Assembly (NCBI GenBank): GCA_937907245.1
Contig: CALCUM010000003.1
Coordinates: 372,001 to 436,000 of the forward strand
Source of the DNA: an uncultured Rhodobiaceae bacterium
GTDB lineage: Bacteria > Pseudomonadota > Alphaproteobacteria > RS24
DNA length: 64,000 bases
Direction: 5' to 3'
The notes under the pieces are model-generated. The model had not been told where the DNA came from. It saw only the letters and a program-made list of their open reading frames with translations, and searched no databases. A program made the translations under genes and the position numbers. Position 1 is the stretch's first letter. The number at the start of each line of letters is the position of its first letter. This document shows positions 37,145 through 45,385 of this stretch, one piece after another.

Positions 37145-37170
37145 AAGGATATCTAAGAAGGATATTTAAA
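37134..37170 (+). repeat. Short direct repeat (11, 13, 13 bp) duplicating the oxidoreductase stop codon
   Basis: Three head-to-tail units of the form AAGGATATCTAAG: the first (AAGATATCTAG) contains the gene's own TAG, the next two contain TAA. The second unit is near-identical to the first, the third has C to T and a final A. The 13-bp spacing puts further stops in other frames. Confidence 0.7.
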
Positions 37171-37171
37171 C

Positions 37172-37201
37172 AAAAGCCGCCGAGTTCGCTCGGCGGCTTT
37201 T
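37172..37201. terminator. Rho-independent terminator, bidirectional
   Basis: Perfect 13-bp stem AAAAGCCGCCGAG / CTCGGCGGCTTTT with a TTCG tetraloop (37185-37188) and T-run at the 3' side; the A-run at the 5' side makes it usable for the convergent GST gene as well. Confidence 0.93.
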
Positions 37202-37241
37202 TCTTTGCTTTTCATTTTGGCAGAAAAACCTGTCGTCTCAT

Positions 37242-38108
37242 TTAAAGACGGCTATCCGGATCGCCTTTTTGCGGTGTATCCACATCGGCTGCACTATGGC
37301 GTTCTGGCACCATTTCCGCCCCCCATGCTCGGTTAACCAAACGCCCTCGGCGCACGGCAGGGCGAGCCGAAATCTCATTCGCCCATCGCAAGACATGCGT
37401 ATATTCATGCACCTGCAAGAACTCCGCCGAGTCATACAAAATACCCATCGCCAAGGCGCCATACCAAGGCCATATCGCCATATCTGCGATGGTGTATTCG
37501 TCCCCGCACATAAATTGATTGTCGGCTAAATGGCGTTCCAAGACATCGAGTTGACGCTTCGCTTCCATGGCAAAACGGTCGATGGCATATTCAATCTTGA
37601 TGGGCGCATAAGCATAAAAATGCCCAAAGCCGCCGCCCAAATAAGGCGCCGAGCCCATCTGCCAAAACAGCCAGTTAAAACACTCGGCACGCTTGGCGCC
37701 GTCTTTGGGTAAAAACGCATCAAATTTTTCAGCCAGATGCACAAGCATCGAAGCGCTTTCAAACAAGCGTATCGGCGTATCCCCAGAACGGTCGGCCATA
37801 GCGGGAATTTTTGAGTTGGGGTTCAACTCAACAAATCCGCTGGAGAATTGATTGCCTTCTCCAATATTAATCAGCCAAGCATCATACTCTGCGCCCGCGT
37901 GTCCGAGGGCGAGAAGCTCCTCGAGCATTACCGTAACCTTAACGCCATTGGGTGTCCCCAACGAATAAAGCTGGATAGGATGCTCGCCCACGGGCAGCTC
38001 TTTTTCATGCGTTGCGCCAGCGATGGGGCGATTGATGGCCGCAAACCGACCTCCGCTCTCTTTGTCCCAGGTCCAAATTTTTGGCGGTTCGTAATCTGTC
38101 TCGCTCAT
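37242..38108 (-). CDS. Glutathione S-transferase-like disulfide-bond oxidoreductase (YghU-type)
   Basis: Protein of 288 residues matching the YghU/Ure2-like group. Seen: the N-terminal FAAINRPIAG extension, thioredoxin-fold IQLYSLGTPNGVKVTVMLEEL, NPNSKIPAMAD (cis-Pro), FESASMLVHLAEKF and the C-domain YTIADMAIWPW with the N-capping Asp. These proteins use two glutathiones to reduce disulfides. Convergent with the MDR oxidoreductase and sharing its terminator. Confidence 0.87.
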   Translation of the reverse strand: MSETDYEPPKIWTWDKESGGRFAAINRPIAGATHEKELPVGEHPIQLYSLGTPNGVKVTVMLEELLALGHAGAEYDAWLINIGEGNQFSSGFVELNPNSKIPAMADRSGDTPIRLFESASMLVHLAEKFDAFLPKDGAKRAECFNWLFWQMGSAPYLGGGFGHFYAYAPIKIEYAIDRFAMEAKRQLDVLERHLADNQFMCGDEYTIADMAIWPWYGALAMGILYDSAEFLQVHEYTHVLRWANEISARPAVRRGRLVNRAWGAEMVPERHSAADVDTPQKGDPDSRL

Positions 38109-38378
38109 CGAAGGCTCCTCTAAAATTAGACACTTACCCTAATCCGCCCGAGCCGCTTGGGGCAAGGTAAAACTAGGCAATACAGGCGTTAAGTCCGCTC
38201 GGGGCTCGGACAGTTCATAAAAATTTAAGTTTTTACTTGCTTTTCCTCGCCTATATGGTAGCGACAAAGGGCTGCGTGACGTTATAGGTTTCTTTTGGCG
38301 CAGCTTAGCATCTCCCTTTGGTTGGTTTTGCTACTTTTTAAATTACGTACGCAAAAGACACAACTTTAGGACTGACTA

Positions 38379-38582
38379 ATGATTACAGGTACTGTGAAGT
38401 GGTTCAATGCCACAAAAGGTTATGGATTTATTGCTGTTGAAGGTGAAGACGATGTATTCGTGCACATCTCCGCAGTTGAAGCTAGCGGCTTGCAGCTCAA
38501 AGAAGAGATGAAAGTCTCCTTTGAAAAGCAGCAAGGTAAAAACGGCAAATACTCTGCTGTTAACCTCGGCCCAGCTGACTAA
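38379..38582 (+). CDS. cspA: CspA-family cold-shock protein
   Basis: Single OB-fold protein of 67 residues binding single-stranded nucleic acid. RNP1 and RNP2 are visible: KGYGFIAV and VFVHI, after the standard opening [15 protein letters not shown] lies 8 nt before the ATG. Upstream 270 bp lacks other genes and probably holds the promoter and a long 5' leader, a common site of cold-shock control; no convincing promoter could be fixed by eye. A terminator follows immediately. Confidence 0.95.
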   Translation: MITGTVKWFNATKGYGFIAVEGEDDVFVHISAVEASGLQLKEEMKVSFEKQQGKNGKYSAVNLGPAD

Positions 38583-38588
38583 TATTTT

Positions 38589-38624
38589 AAGGGCCCATCG
38601 GCATTTGCCGGCGGGCCCTTTTTA
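38589..38624 (+). terminator. Rho-independent terminator after cspA
   Basis: Outer stem AAGGGCCC (38589-38596) with GGGCCCTT (38613-38620), inner stem CGGC/GCCG around ATTT, followed by TTTATTTTAT. It starts 7 nt after the cspA stop. Confidence 0.9.
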
Positions 38625-38695
38625 TTTTATCGCGGGACCTTTTGCCCGATGAAGCGCCCCATTGTGTGGGTGTTTTTTTATGTCTGCGGTCTCGT

Positions 38696-40186
38696 TTACT
38701 GGGCCTCTTTCAACTTAGCCATATAGACCTGCAGGTCTTTTTTCACATCCGGCGCCAGAATATACAGGCCAATAATATTGGGAATAGCCATCACGAAAAT
38801 CAGGGCATCGGCAAAATCCAAAATAACGCTCAACTGTATCGATGCGCCGATAACGATGAAAACACAAAACACAACGCCAAAGGCGCGTTCTTTTAGCTTT
38901 CCTTCCCCGACTAAAAACGTCCAGCCTTTGATGCCATAATAAGCCCATGCCAACATGGTGGAGAAAGCAAACATTAACGCCACCATAGAGAGCGGCACTG
39001 GTGCCCAAGAAATATTGCTTTCAAAAGCCGAGGAGGTTAGCTCAATACCCGACAAGCCGCCGCCCGTCAGCACCTCATGCGGCAAGGTGGTAATCAATAC
39101 CAGTCCGGTCAGCGTGCAAATTACCACTGTGTCTATGAACGGCTCCAAAAGCGCCACAAAACCTTCACTAAGAGGCTCATCTGTTTTCACCGCAGAATGC
39201 GCAATAGCTGCCGATCCGAGACCCGCTTCATTAGAAAACGCTGCGCGTTGGAAGCCCAAAATCATAATCCCGATAAAGCCACCCGAGACCCCATGCATGG
39301 TAAAGGCGCCTGCAAAAATGGCGCCAATAGCGCCTGGAATAGCGGCCGCGTTCATTGTCAGAACAATCACGGCGCCAACGACATAAATCATTATCATGAA
39401 AGGCACGAGGCGAGCGGTGACATTGGCGATGGATTTAATCCCCCCCACAATAATCAAGCCCACCATAATAGCCAAAGCTAGCCCTACCAGCCAGCCATAG
39501 CCGACCAAGGGGCTGTTGGTGCCGCCAGAAACTTCAACCAATTGCACATAGGCCTGGTTAGACTGGAACATATTGCCGGCGCCCAAACAGCCAATAACAA
39601 TGCTAACGGCAAAGAATTTACCAAGATAATTCCCCAAACGCGGAAAGCCTTTTTGCGCCAAACCATCGCGCAAATAATACATCGGCCCACCCGAAACCGT
39701 GCCATCGGGGTTCAGCACGCGGTATTTAACGCCTAAAGTACACTCCACAAATTTGGTGGTCATGCCCACAAGGCCCGCCAAGATAAGCCAAAAAATAGCC
39801 CCCGCCCCGCCAAGCGAAACGGTAATCGCCACGCCCGCAATATTGCCGACGCCAATAGTGCCAGACATCGCGGTGCTGAGCGCTTGGAAGTGAGAAATTT
39901 CTCCCTCATGCTTATCGTCTTTCAACGCACCGCGAACAATAGAGACCGCATGGGTGAAGCCGCGAAAATTGACGAACCCCATATAAAAAGTAAAGAAAAT
40001 CGCTGCGAATATAAGCCAGCAAACAATCAGCGGCACATCCGCACCAGCGATGGGCACAGAGTAGAAAATAAACGCTGAAATCACATCTGTGAGCGGCTGA
40101 GCTAATTGATTTATCTTATCATCTAAAGAAGCAGCCGAAGCCGGTGAGGCGAACAGCAGGGCAAACAGGGCAAAGACGCGGGTCAT
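38696..40186 (-). CDS. Sodium:alanine (AGCS) symporter family protein
   Basis: Inner-membrane amino-acid/cation symporter of 496 residues with about 11 membrane segments. Seen: GEISHFQALSTAMSGTIGVGNIAGVA, GAIFWLILAGLVGMTTKFVECTLGVKYR, GTVSGGPMYYLRDGL and FSNEAGLGSAAIAHSA, the diagnostic AGCS motifs. An N-terminal signal-like segment (VFALFALLFASPASA) precedes the first helix, which is common in the family. GGAGAAAA lies just before the ATG. Imports alanine or glycine with Na+. Confidence 0.9.
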   Translation of the reverse strand: MTRVFALFALLFASPASAASLDDKINQLAQPLTDVISAFIFYSVPIAGADVPLIVCWLIFAAIFFTFYMGFVNFRGFTHAVSIVRGALKDDKHEGEISHFQALSTAMSGTIGVGNIAGVAITVSLGGAGAIFWLILAGLVGMTTKFVECTLGVKYRVLNPDGTVSGGPMYYLRDGLAQKGFPRLGNYLGKFFAVSIVIGCLGAGNMFQSNQAYVQLVEVSGGTNSPLVGYGWLVGLALAIMVGLIIVGGIKSIANVTARLVPFMIMIYVVGAVIVLTMNAAAIPGAIGAIFAGAFTMHGVSGGFIGIMILGFQRAAFSNEAGLGSAAIAHSAVKTDEPLSEGFVALLEPFIDTVVICTLTGLVLITTLPHEVLTGGGLSGIELTSSAFESNISWAPVPLSMVALMFAFSTMLAWAYYGIKGWTFLVGEGKLKERAFGVVFCVFIVIGASIQLSVILDFADALIFVMAIPNIIGLYILAPDVKKDLQVYMAKLKEAQ

Positions 40187-40261
40187 ATTTTTCTCCTAGT
40201 TGAGCTGTTAGCCTAAACCAAGATTCTAAAAATAGACAACCCACGCCAAAAAATAGCTCAT

Positions 40262-41368
40262 TTAGGCGGTTAAGGTTATTTTACCCGCGCCCGGTAATTG
40301 TTCCGCTAGCTCACTGCCCAGCATCTGCGCCGGGGTCAAACAGCCCCCATCGCCATTATAGCCAGTCAAATAATTGGCCGTCATCAGAATGCCGTCGCGG
40401 GTAACCGTATACCCGTTGGGCACGCGCAAACTTGCGCTTAGGGTCTTGCCAGATGCGTTTTTAACTTCTCCCCAAACCAACGTATCGCTGCTGTCTCGTT
40501 CCGTTTCGGTCGGCCCAGTGACGCTTTGCTCAATCTTCTTTTTGGCGAAGTTTTGTAGGAATTTGAGTTTCAACAAATATTTCACCACAGGGAATAGATA
40601 GACCCCCATGCGTCCGCCGCTATGCGACGTATATACGCAAATATTGGGGATTTTAGTCTGCCAATAGGCCGTCGATAAATCACCCCACGGAATGACAGAA
40701 GACAGGATAGGCCCATTTCCATAATCGATATGGCGCATTTTATAGCCCCGCCCAACGCTTACCATTTTTCCATCGACGCGAATTTTCATGCCCTCGCCCA
40801 GAGCCTCCACAGAGGTTTTCGCGGTTCCCGGGCTGACGGACATATTGCCTGCGAACGCCAAAGTCAAATGCGTGGCATCGGGCATAGCGTCATGTAAATA
40901 GCCGGCCATGCAATCTGTCGGAATCACGTCAAAGCCCACGCCCGGGCACAAAACGACGCCGGCTTTTTTAGCCTCGGCGTCGAGCGCTTGCGCGGCATCG
41001 AAAACGCTAATCTCTCCGGTAATATCGGTGTAATGCGTGCCAGCCTCAAGGCAGGCGCGCATCATTGGCTCGGCCGTTGCCGAAAACGGGCCTGCGCAAT
41101 TGCTAACCAATTTCACATCCGCCAATTGCGCCACCACAAGCTCAATATCCGTCAAATCAAAAATCCGCATATCCAGCCCATGAGTGGCCGCCAGTGCCTC
41201 GATAGCCGCTCGGTTGCGGCCAGCCAAAATAGGGGTAAGGCCTTGCGACACCGCTTTTTCAATGGCTAATTGAGCCGAATAGCCATTGGCTCCATAAATC
41301 ATCCAATGGGTTTTTAGCGGGCCAGAGGCGGCCTTCTTCGAGGTCTTAGACATAAGATTTTCTTTCAT
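40262..41368 (-). CDS. Saccharopine dehydrogenase-like / trans-acting enoyl reductase family protein
   Basis: Cytoplasmic Rossmann protein of about 368 residues. Seen: HWMIYGANGYSAQLAIEKA (NADP loop), SNCAGPF, GTHYTDITGEISVFDAA and PGVGFDVIPTDCMAGYL, as in the SCPDL/TER-like branch of saccharopine dehydrogenase homologs. True lysine-pathway activity is not implied. The start can be this ATG, which directly follows the stop of a 7-codon minicistron in the upstream 24-bp repeat, or the ATG five codons later. Confidence 0.75.
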   Translation of the reverse strand: MKENLMSKTSKKAASGPLKTHWMIYGANGYSAQLAIEKAVSQGLTPILAGRNRAAIEALAATHGLDMRIFDLTDIELVVAQLADVKLVSNCAGPFSATAEPMMRACLEAGTHYTDITGEISVFDAAQALDAEAKKAGVVLCPGVGFDVIPTDCMAGYLHDAMPDATHLTLAFAGNMSVSPGTAKTSVEALGEGMKIRVDGKMVSVGRGYKMRHIDYGNGPILSSVIPWGDLSTAYWQTKIPNICVYTSHSGGRMGVYLFPVVKYLLKLKFLQNFAKKKIEQSVTGPTETERDSSDTLVWGEVKNASGKTLSASLRVPNGYTVTRDGILMTANYLTGYNGDGGCLTPAQMLGSELAEQLPGAGKITLTA

Positions 41369-41438
41369 TTAGTGAAATAAGGTATCGGGCATTTAGTGAA
41401 ATAAGGTATCGGGCATTTAGTGAAATAAGTTATCGGGC
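41367..41438. repeat. Three 24-bp tandem repeats spanning the stop-to-start junction of two minus-strand genes
   Basis: Unit ATTTAGTGAAATAAGGTATCGGGC; copies 1 and 2 are identical and copy 3 has one change (G to T). The serine-hydrolase stop codon lies in copy 3. On the minus strand two units read as ATG-P-D-T-L-F-H-TAA, each TAA directly followed by the next ATG; the last TAA abuts the ATG of the saccharopine-dehydrogenase-like gene. Length is a multiple of three, so frame is kept. Confidence 0.95.
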
Positions 41439-42683
41439 CAAATGGGCATCAATCGGGCGCAAAAATCTGCCCAATGGGGTTTTTACCACCTTAGAGAAAA
41501 AGGCAATGACCAAGTCATTCTCGGGCGAGACATATAAGCCTTGCCCAAACAAGCCACCTTTAAACATGGCGCCATCTTCAAATACCGCATCCCATTGTCG
41601 AGAATTAGACTTTGGTTTTGCGCCGAGCCAGCCTTCCATCACCGGGCCAGTGTAGCCTTTGCTGAAAAATTCATAGCCGCGCGGGGCTGCCTGAATTCGG
41701 CGCAAAGCAGCCTCGGAGACAATTTTCTTTTTGGCCGCAACCTTCCAGTCATTTGTATAGAGCAAGCCAAAGCGCGCCAGATCTCGCAACCGCGAAGACA
41801 TAATGCCATGGGCAGCTGCTGTGCCGTCGGGGGCCAAATGAACCTGCAAAGGGGCTTCCGCGTAAGTATGCGACCAAACCCAAGCATCCATCAATTCGGG
41901 CCAAGGGGTTTGGGTCACTTCTTCTGCCAAGAACACAAGGGCTTGGGTAACGGAGGAGCTGTAATCAAACTGATTGCCCGGCTGCCCCAACGGCTTTGCG
42001 GCTTTCAACACATCGCGCACGGTCTCCCTTTTGCCTGCCATATTGGGCTGACCGAACTCGGCCAAAAAAGTGCGGATGGGAATGGAGTTCGGGTTCTGGC
42101 GCGTCACAGGGTTTTCGACGAGGTCTAGGCCTGCCGTCATATCCAGCAAATCAACCACGCGCACCTTATCCCAATGCGTTCCCTTGAAGTCTGGCACATG
42201 CTGCACCATCAAATCTGTATCTTTAACCAGCCCTTTATCGATCAGCATCTCGACCAAAAGCGCCGCCGTTGGTTTGGCAACTGACGCCCAAAGGTGGCTG
42301 TCAAACTCGGTCATATTTGGGTAGCTCTCAAACACCACTTTGCCGCGATGCACGACAATCATGGCCTTAGCCCCTGATTTGTCATGAACCAGCGCTTGCG
42401 CCAAAGTCATATCGCCAAGATGCGTTGCGGCCGATATTTTAGAGGCATCTAGTTTCCTGCCCTTACGAAGAGCCTTAGGCTGGCGGTTGGCCAAATTGGC
42501 GGTAGGCAGCGTGCGCGCCACATTTTCTAGCCACCAACCCGTCAAGTCGCCACCGCCTAATAAGCTAAAAAGGCTTGCCTTGGCATGAAAACCTTGCGTG
42601 CGCTCCAGCTCGGTTTGTGCCGAAACGGGCGTAATTGTCAAAAGCGCGAGAAGCGCGAAAGCGCCCGCAGATAACCTGTTCAT
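41430..42683 (-). CDS. Secreted class C beta-lactamase-fold serine hydrolase
   Basis: Protein of about 417 residues with a signal peptide (hydrophobic AGAFALLALLTITPVSAQ). The serine-hydrolase motifs are SVAKP (Ser-x-x-Lys nucleophile) and YSSS in the Tyr-x-Asn place; a later SKGYTG and a GGLFGQGLYV stretch, equivalent to the KTG region, are present. Similar proteins include 6-aminohexanoate-dimer hydrolases and esterases; beta-lactam resistance should not be assumed. The start MNRLSAG gives the signal peptide and has GGAAAA upstream; longer in-frame starts lack both. Confidence 0.82.
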   Translation of the reverse strand: MNRLSAGAFALLALLTITPVSAQTELERTQGFHAKASLFSLLGGGDLTGWWLENVARTLPTANLANRQPKALRKGRKLDASKISAATHLGDMTLAQALVHDKSGAKAMIVVHRGKVVFESYPNMTEFDSHLWASVAKPTAALLVEMLIDKGLVKDTDLMVQHVPDFKGTHWDKVRVVDLLDMTAGLDLVENPVTRQNPNSIPIRTFLAEFGQPNMAGKRETVRDVLKAAKPLGQPGNQFDYSSSVTQALVFLAEEVTQTPWPELMDAWVWSHTYAEAPLQVHLAPDGTAAAHGIMSSRLRDLARFGLLYTNDWKVAAKKKIVSEAALRRIQAAPRGYEFFSKGYTGPVMEGWLGAKPKSNSRQWDAVFEDGAMFKGGLFGQGLYVSPENDLVIAFFSKVVKTPLGRFLRPIDAHLAR

Positions 42684-42920
42684 CGTTTTATTTTCCTTCG
42701 CTGTAAAGCGCTCAAACAAGGAACTAAAAAGCCCTTGAACCAGGCACCTAAGTCCGCAATTCACGAGCTAAAGATGCGTTAATTTTGACGTTAGGGCAAG
42801 CCGCTGTCCCAAACTCTAATATGTATTTTGCCTTCGCAGGTGCCACGGGCTTTCAGCCAAGCGCTCTGCTTCTAGATTTCGTATTTTAGCTATAAATGGG
42901 ACGCGCTTTAAAACAGTGTT

Positions 42921-43391
42921 TTAGGCGGGTTCCTCGTAAAGCTTAGCCAATAAGCGTTCGGCAAAAACCTCTTCGGCAATCATCACGCCGTTCTCTTCTT
43001 GCGTGAGAATAGCAAATAACTCCGTCGTAATACCTTCCACGACTTTTTCGACTTTATTGCTTAGTTCAATCTCATCCGCGAACTGATACTCGACCTCTTG
43101 CGCCCGAAGAATTTGAACCAAGGCGGCGTGGCAATAAACGACATCGTTTAAGTGACCGATGGCTATTTCGGCATATTCAACAAGCTCCAATGGAAATTGA
43201 TGAACGGCTGTAAAATTGGTTTTCAGACCACACGTCGTAACGAAATTCTCTTTGCGCGCTTTCGGCTCGAGCTTCTCAAGAATATCAACAAGCGCCTCTT
43301 CTTTCGTGGCGCTCGCCGTAAGCTCGGCGTAAAAACTGGAAGCCATATGAATAGCTTGTTCAGGGGGCGACAATTCGGGTTCGAAAGACAC
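42921..43391 (-). CDS. Hypothetical protein (helical, acidic)
   Basis: I do not recognise this family. The start is taken at GTG (43391) because TAGGA lies 6 nt upstream; an in-frame TTG further upstream would run almost into the tRNA gene. About 156 residues, rich in Glu, Ala and Leu, with long predicted helices (AIHMASSFYAELTASATKEE, VEKVVEGITTELFAIL). Two cysteines, no signal peptide, no membrane segment. It lies alone between the secreted serine hydrolase and tRNA-Val. Coding is supported by length and good codon pattern only. Confidence 0.55.
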   Translation of the reverse strand: MSFEPELSPPEQAIHMASSFYAELTASATKEEALVDILEKLEPKARKENFVTTCGLKTNFTAVHQFPLELVEYAEIAIGHLNDVVYCHAALVQILRAQEVEYQFADEIELSNKVEKVVEGITTELFAILTQEENGVMIAEEVFAERLLAKLYEEPA

Positions 43392-43460
43392 GGATATTCC
43401 TATAACTTCTGGCGGGTCAGACGCCCTTAAAATTGCGCTAAACAAGTGTGCCGAGGTTGG

Positions 43461-43535
43461 TGGTGGGCGATACTGGGATTGAACCAGTGACCCCTACAAT
43501 GTCAATGTAGTGCTCTCCCGCTGAGCTAATCGCCC
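43461..43535 (-). tRNA. tRNA-Val (anticodon GAC)
   Basis: Cloverleaf folds on the minus strand: acceptor GGGCGAT/ATCGCCC, D arm with AGCTCAGCGGGAGAGC, anticodon stem CTACA/TGTAG around TTGACAT (anticodon GAC), T arm CTGGTTCAATCCCAG. The discriminator is A and the CCA end is encoded (43461-43463). Confidence 0.97.
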
Positions 43536-43625
43536 CTATAACCACGAAACAGGGTGAGCCTTGTTTACAGCAACTAGGAGGAAAATCAAGCGACTTTGCA
43601 GTCCCTCTATGATAGAGTTTGCGCC

Positions 43626-44525
43626 ATGACGAAGCCTGTAACGCTGCCCTATATTTTCTCTGCGCCAAGCGATTTGGCGCACCCGCCAATTCTCATCACG
43701 TCGCCCCATAGTGGATGCGACTACCCGCCTGAGTTTCTGGCCGCATCGCGCCTCAACGCACACGACATTCGCCAATCGGAAGACATGTTCGTGGCCGAGC
43801 TATTTGCCGAGGCGCCCAAAGCAGGCATTCCTCTGTTGGCGGCGCGGTTTCCGCGGGCTTATGTCGATTTAAACCGCGCCCCCGATGAATTAGAACCCAT
43901 GTTGTTTGCCGAAAAACTGCCAGACCACATCCCCAAACCATCCTTGCGAGCCAACGCAGGCCTTGGCACCGTGCCGCGTTTGGTGGCAGAGAACACGCCG
44001 ATTTACGACCATAAATTATCCTACGCCGAAGCCCTCCACCGCATCGAAACGGTTTATCAGCCGTTTCACGACGCCGTGGGTAACCATTTGCGCGAGACCC
44101 ATCGGGCGCATGGGCTGGCCGTTTTGCTCGATGCCCACTCCATGCCATCGCAAGCAATTAAAAAAGCGGGCCAAGCCGAGGGCGAAATCGATTTCGTTTT
44201 GGGCAATCGTCATGGCCGCGCTTGCGATGAACGATTAAGCGATTGGGTGGGCGCATTTTTAACCGCCCAAGGTTGGCAAGTCGCCTATAATAAACCCTAT
44301 GCAGGCGGCTTTATTACCGAGCAATATGGGGCGCCGGCTCGTGGGCTTCATGCGCTACAAATCGAGATCAACCGCGCCATTTATATGGATGAAACCAATC
44401 ACAAAAAGCACCAAGGATTTGAGCGCTTACGCAGCGACTTAACGGCCATGATGCAGGCGCTCACCGCCGCCCTGCCAAACCTTTGCGCAGCCATTTCTAG
44501 CCCTCAAAAATCCGCCGCCGAATAA
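43626..44525 (+). CDS. N-formylglutamate amidohydrolase
   Basis: Protein of 299 residues in the HutG2/FGase family (PF05013), hydrolysing N-formylglutamate to glutamate and formate, or a related N-acyl amino acid. Seen: ILITSPHSGCDYPPEF with the metal His, RAYVDLNRAPDELEP, VLLDAHSMPSQ (second His) and LHALQIEINRAIYMDE. The ATG at 43626 is used; ten extra upstream codons overlap unrelated sequence. It precedes hisN by 25 nt, an arrangement common in alphaproteobacteria. Confidence 0.88.
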   Translation: MTKPVTLPYIFSAPSDLAHPPILITSPHSGCDYPPEFLAASRLNAHDIRQSEDMFVAELFAEAPKAGIPLLAARFPRAYVDLNRAPDELEPMLFAEKLPDHIPKPSLRANAGLGTVPRLVAENTPIYDHKLSYAEALHRIETVYQPFHDAVGNHLRETHRAHGLAVLLDAHSMPSQAIKKAGQAEGEIDFVLGNRHGRACDERLSDWVGAFLTAQGWQVAYNKPYAGGFITEQYGAPARGLHALQIEINRAIYMDETNHKKHQGFERLRSDLTAMMQALTAALPNLCAAISSPQKSAAE

Positions 44526-44550
44526 CCCTCATTATAGACCCACATTAGAT

Positions 44551-45354
44551 ATGACAGATATAATCGACACAGAACAACTTACCGACATGATGGCCTTTGC
44601 CCATCAATTGGCAGATGCGGCCGCGCGCGCGACCCTGCCTTTGTTTCGTAATTTAGAAACCGTTGAAAATAAATTGAGCGATGGGTTTGACCCCGTAACG
44701 GCTGCCGATCGCGATGCCGAAACAGCCATTCGTGCCCTGATTGAAAACCACTACCCTAGCCATGCCATCACGGGCGAAGAGTTTGGCAAAAAATCCGGCG
44801 ATACCTTCGAATGGGTCATCGACCCGATTGATGGCACGCGCGCATTCATGTCTGGCATTCCCACTTGGGGCACGCTCATTGGGCTTAATTTTGAAGGCCA
44901 GCCCATCCTCGGCCTAATGGATCAACCCTTCACCCAAGAGCGCTTTTTCGCAGCCCAAGGCCAGGGCGCCAATTTGCGCCACATAGAAACGCAAAGCGCC
45001 ATATCCACACGTCCTTGCGCGACCCTAGATACGGCCGTTTTAGCCACTACCTCCCCAGACTTATTCGCCAACACGCCCGGCGAGGCAGCTTGGACGCGGG
45101 TTTCGCGCCAAGCCAAATTGACCCGCTATGGGGGTGATTGTTATAATTATGCCCTATTGGCCCTCGGCCAAGTCGACATCGTGATGGAACAAGGCTTGAA
45201 GGATGTGGACATCCAACCGCTGATTAAAATCATCGAAGAAGCTGGCGGCATCGTCACCAATTGGCAAGGGGGCTCCGCGCAGGAAGGCGGCACGGCCATG
45301 GCTTGCGGCGACAAAGCTCTACATGCAAAAATGCTGGATGTTTTAGCGCAATAA
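44551..45354 (+). CDS. hisN: Inositol-monophosphatase-family histidinol-phosphatase
   Basis: 267-residue IMPase-fold enzyme. Metal-binding motifs GEEFGKKSG (Glu), WVIDPIDGTRAFMSG (Asp-x-Asp-Gly-Thr) and KDVDIQPLIKIIEEAGG (C-terminal Asp) are clear. Sequence style and linkage to the N-formylglutamate hydrolase gene match the alphaproteobacterial histidinol-phosphatase HisN, which completes histidine synthesis when the HAD-type enzyme is lacking; an inositol-1-phosphatase role remains possible. Confidence 0.83.
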   Translation: MTDIIDTEQLTDMMAFAHQLADAAARATLPLFRNLETVENKLSDGFDPVTAADRDAETAIRALIENHYPSHAITGEEFGKKSGDTFEWVIDPIDGTRAFMSGIPTWGTLIGLNFEGQPILGLMDQPFTQERFFAAQGQGANLRHIETQSAISTRPCATLDTAVLATTSPDLFANTPGEAAWTRVSRQAKLTRYGGDCYNYALLALGQVDIVMEQGLKDVDIQPLIKIIEEAGGIVTNWQGGSAQEGGTAMACGDKALHAKMLDVLAQ

Positions 45355-45385
45355 GCCTGACCTAATATTAGACCTAAAATCGAAC

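Noticed and set aside
41430-42683. AmpC beta-lactamase as a resistance gene
   Set aside because: It has the fold motifs, but a YSS triad variant and overall pattern fit esterase or 6-aminohexanoate-hydrolase-like members, so resistance is not claimed.
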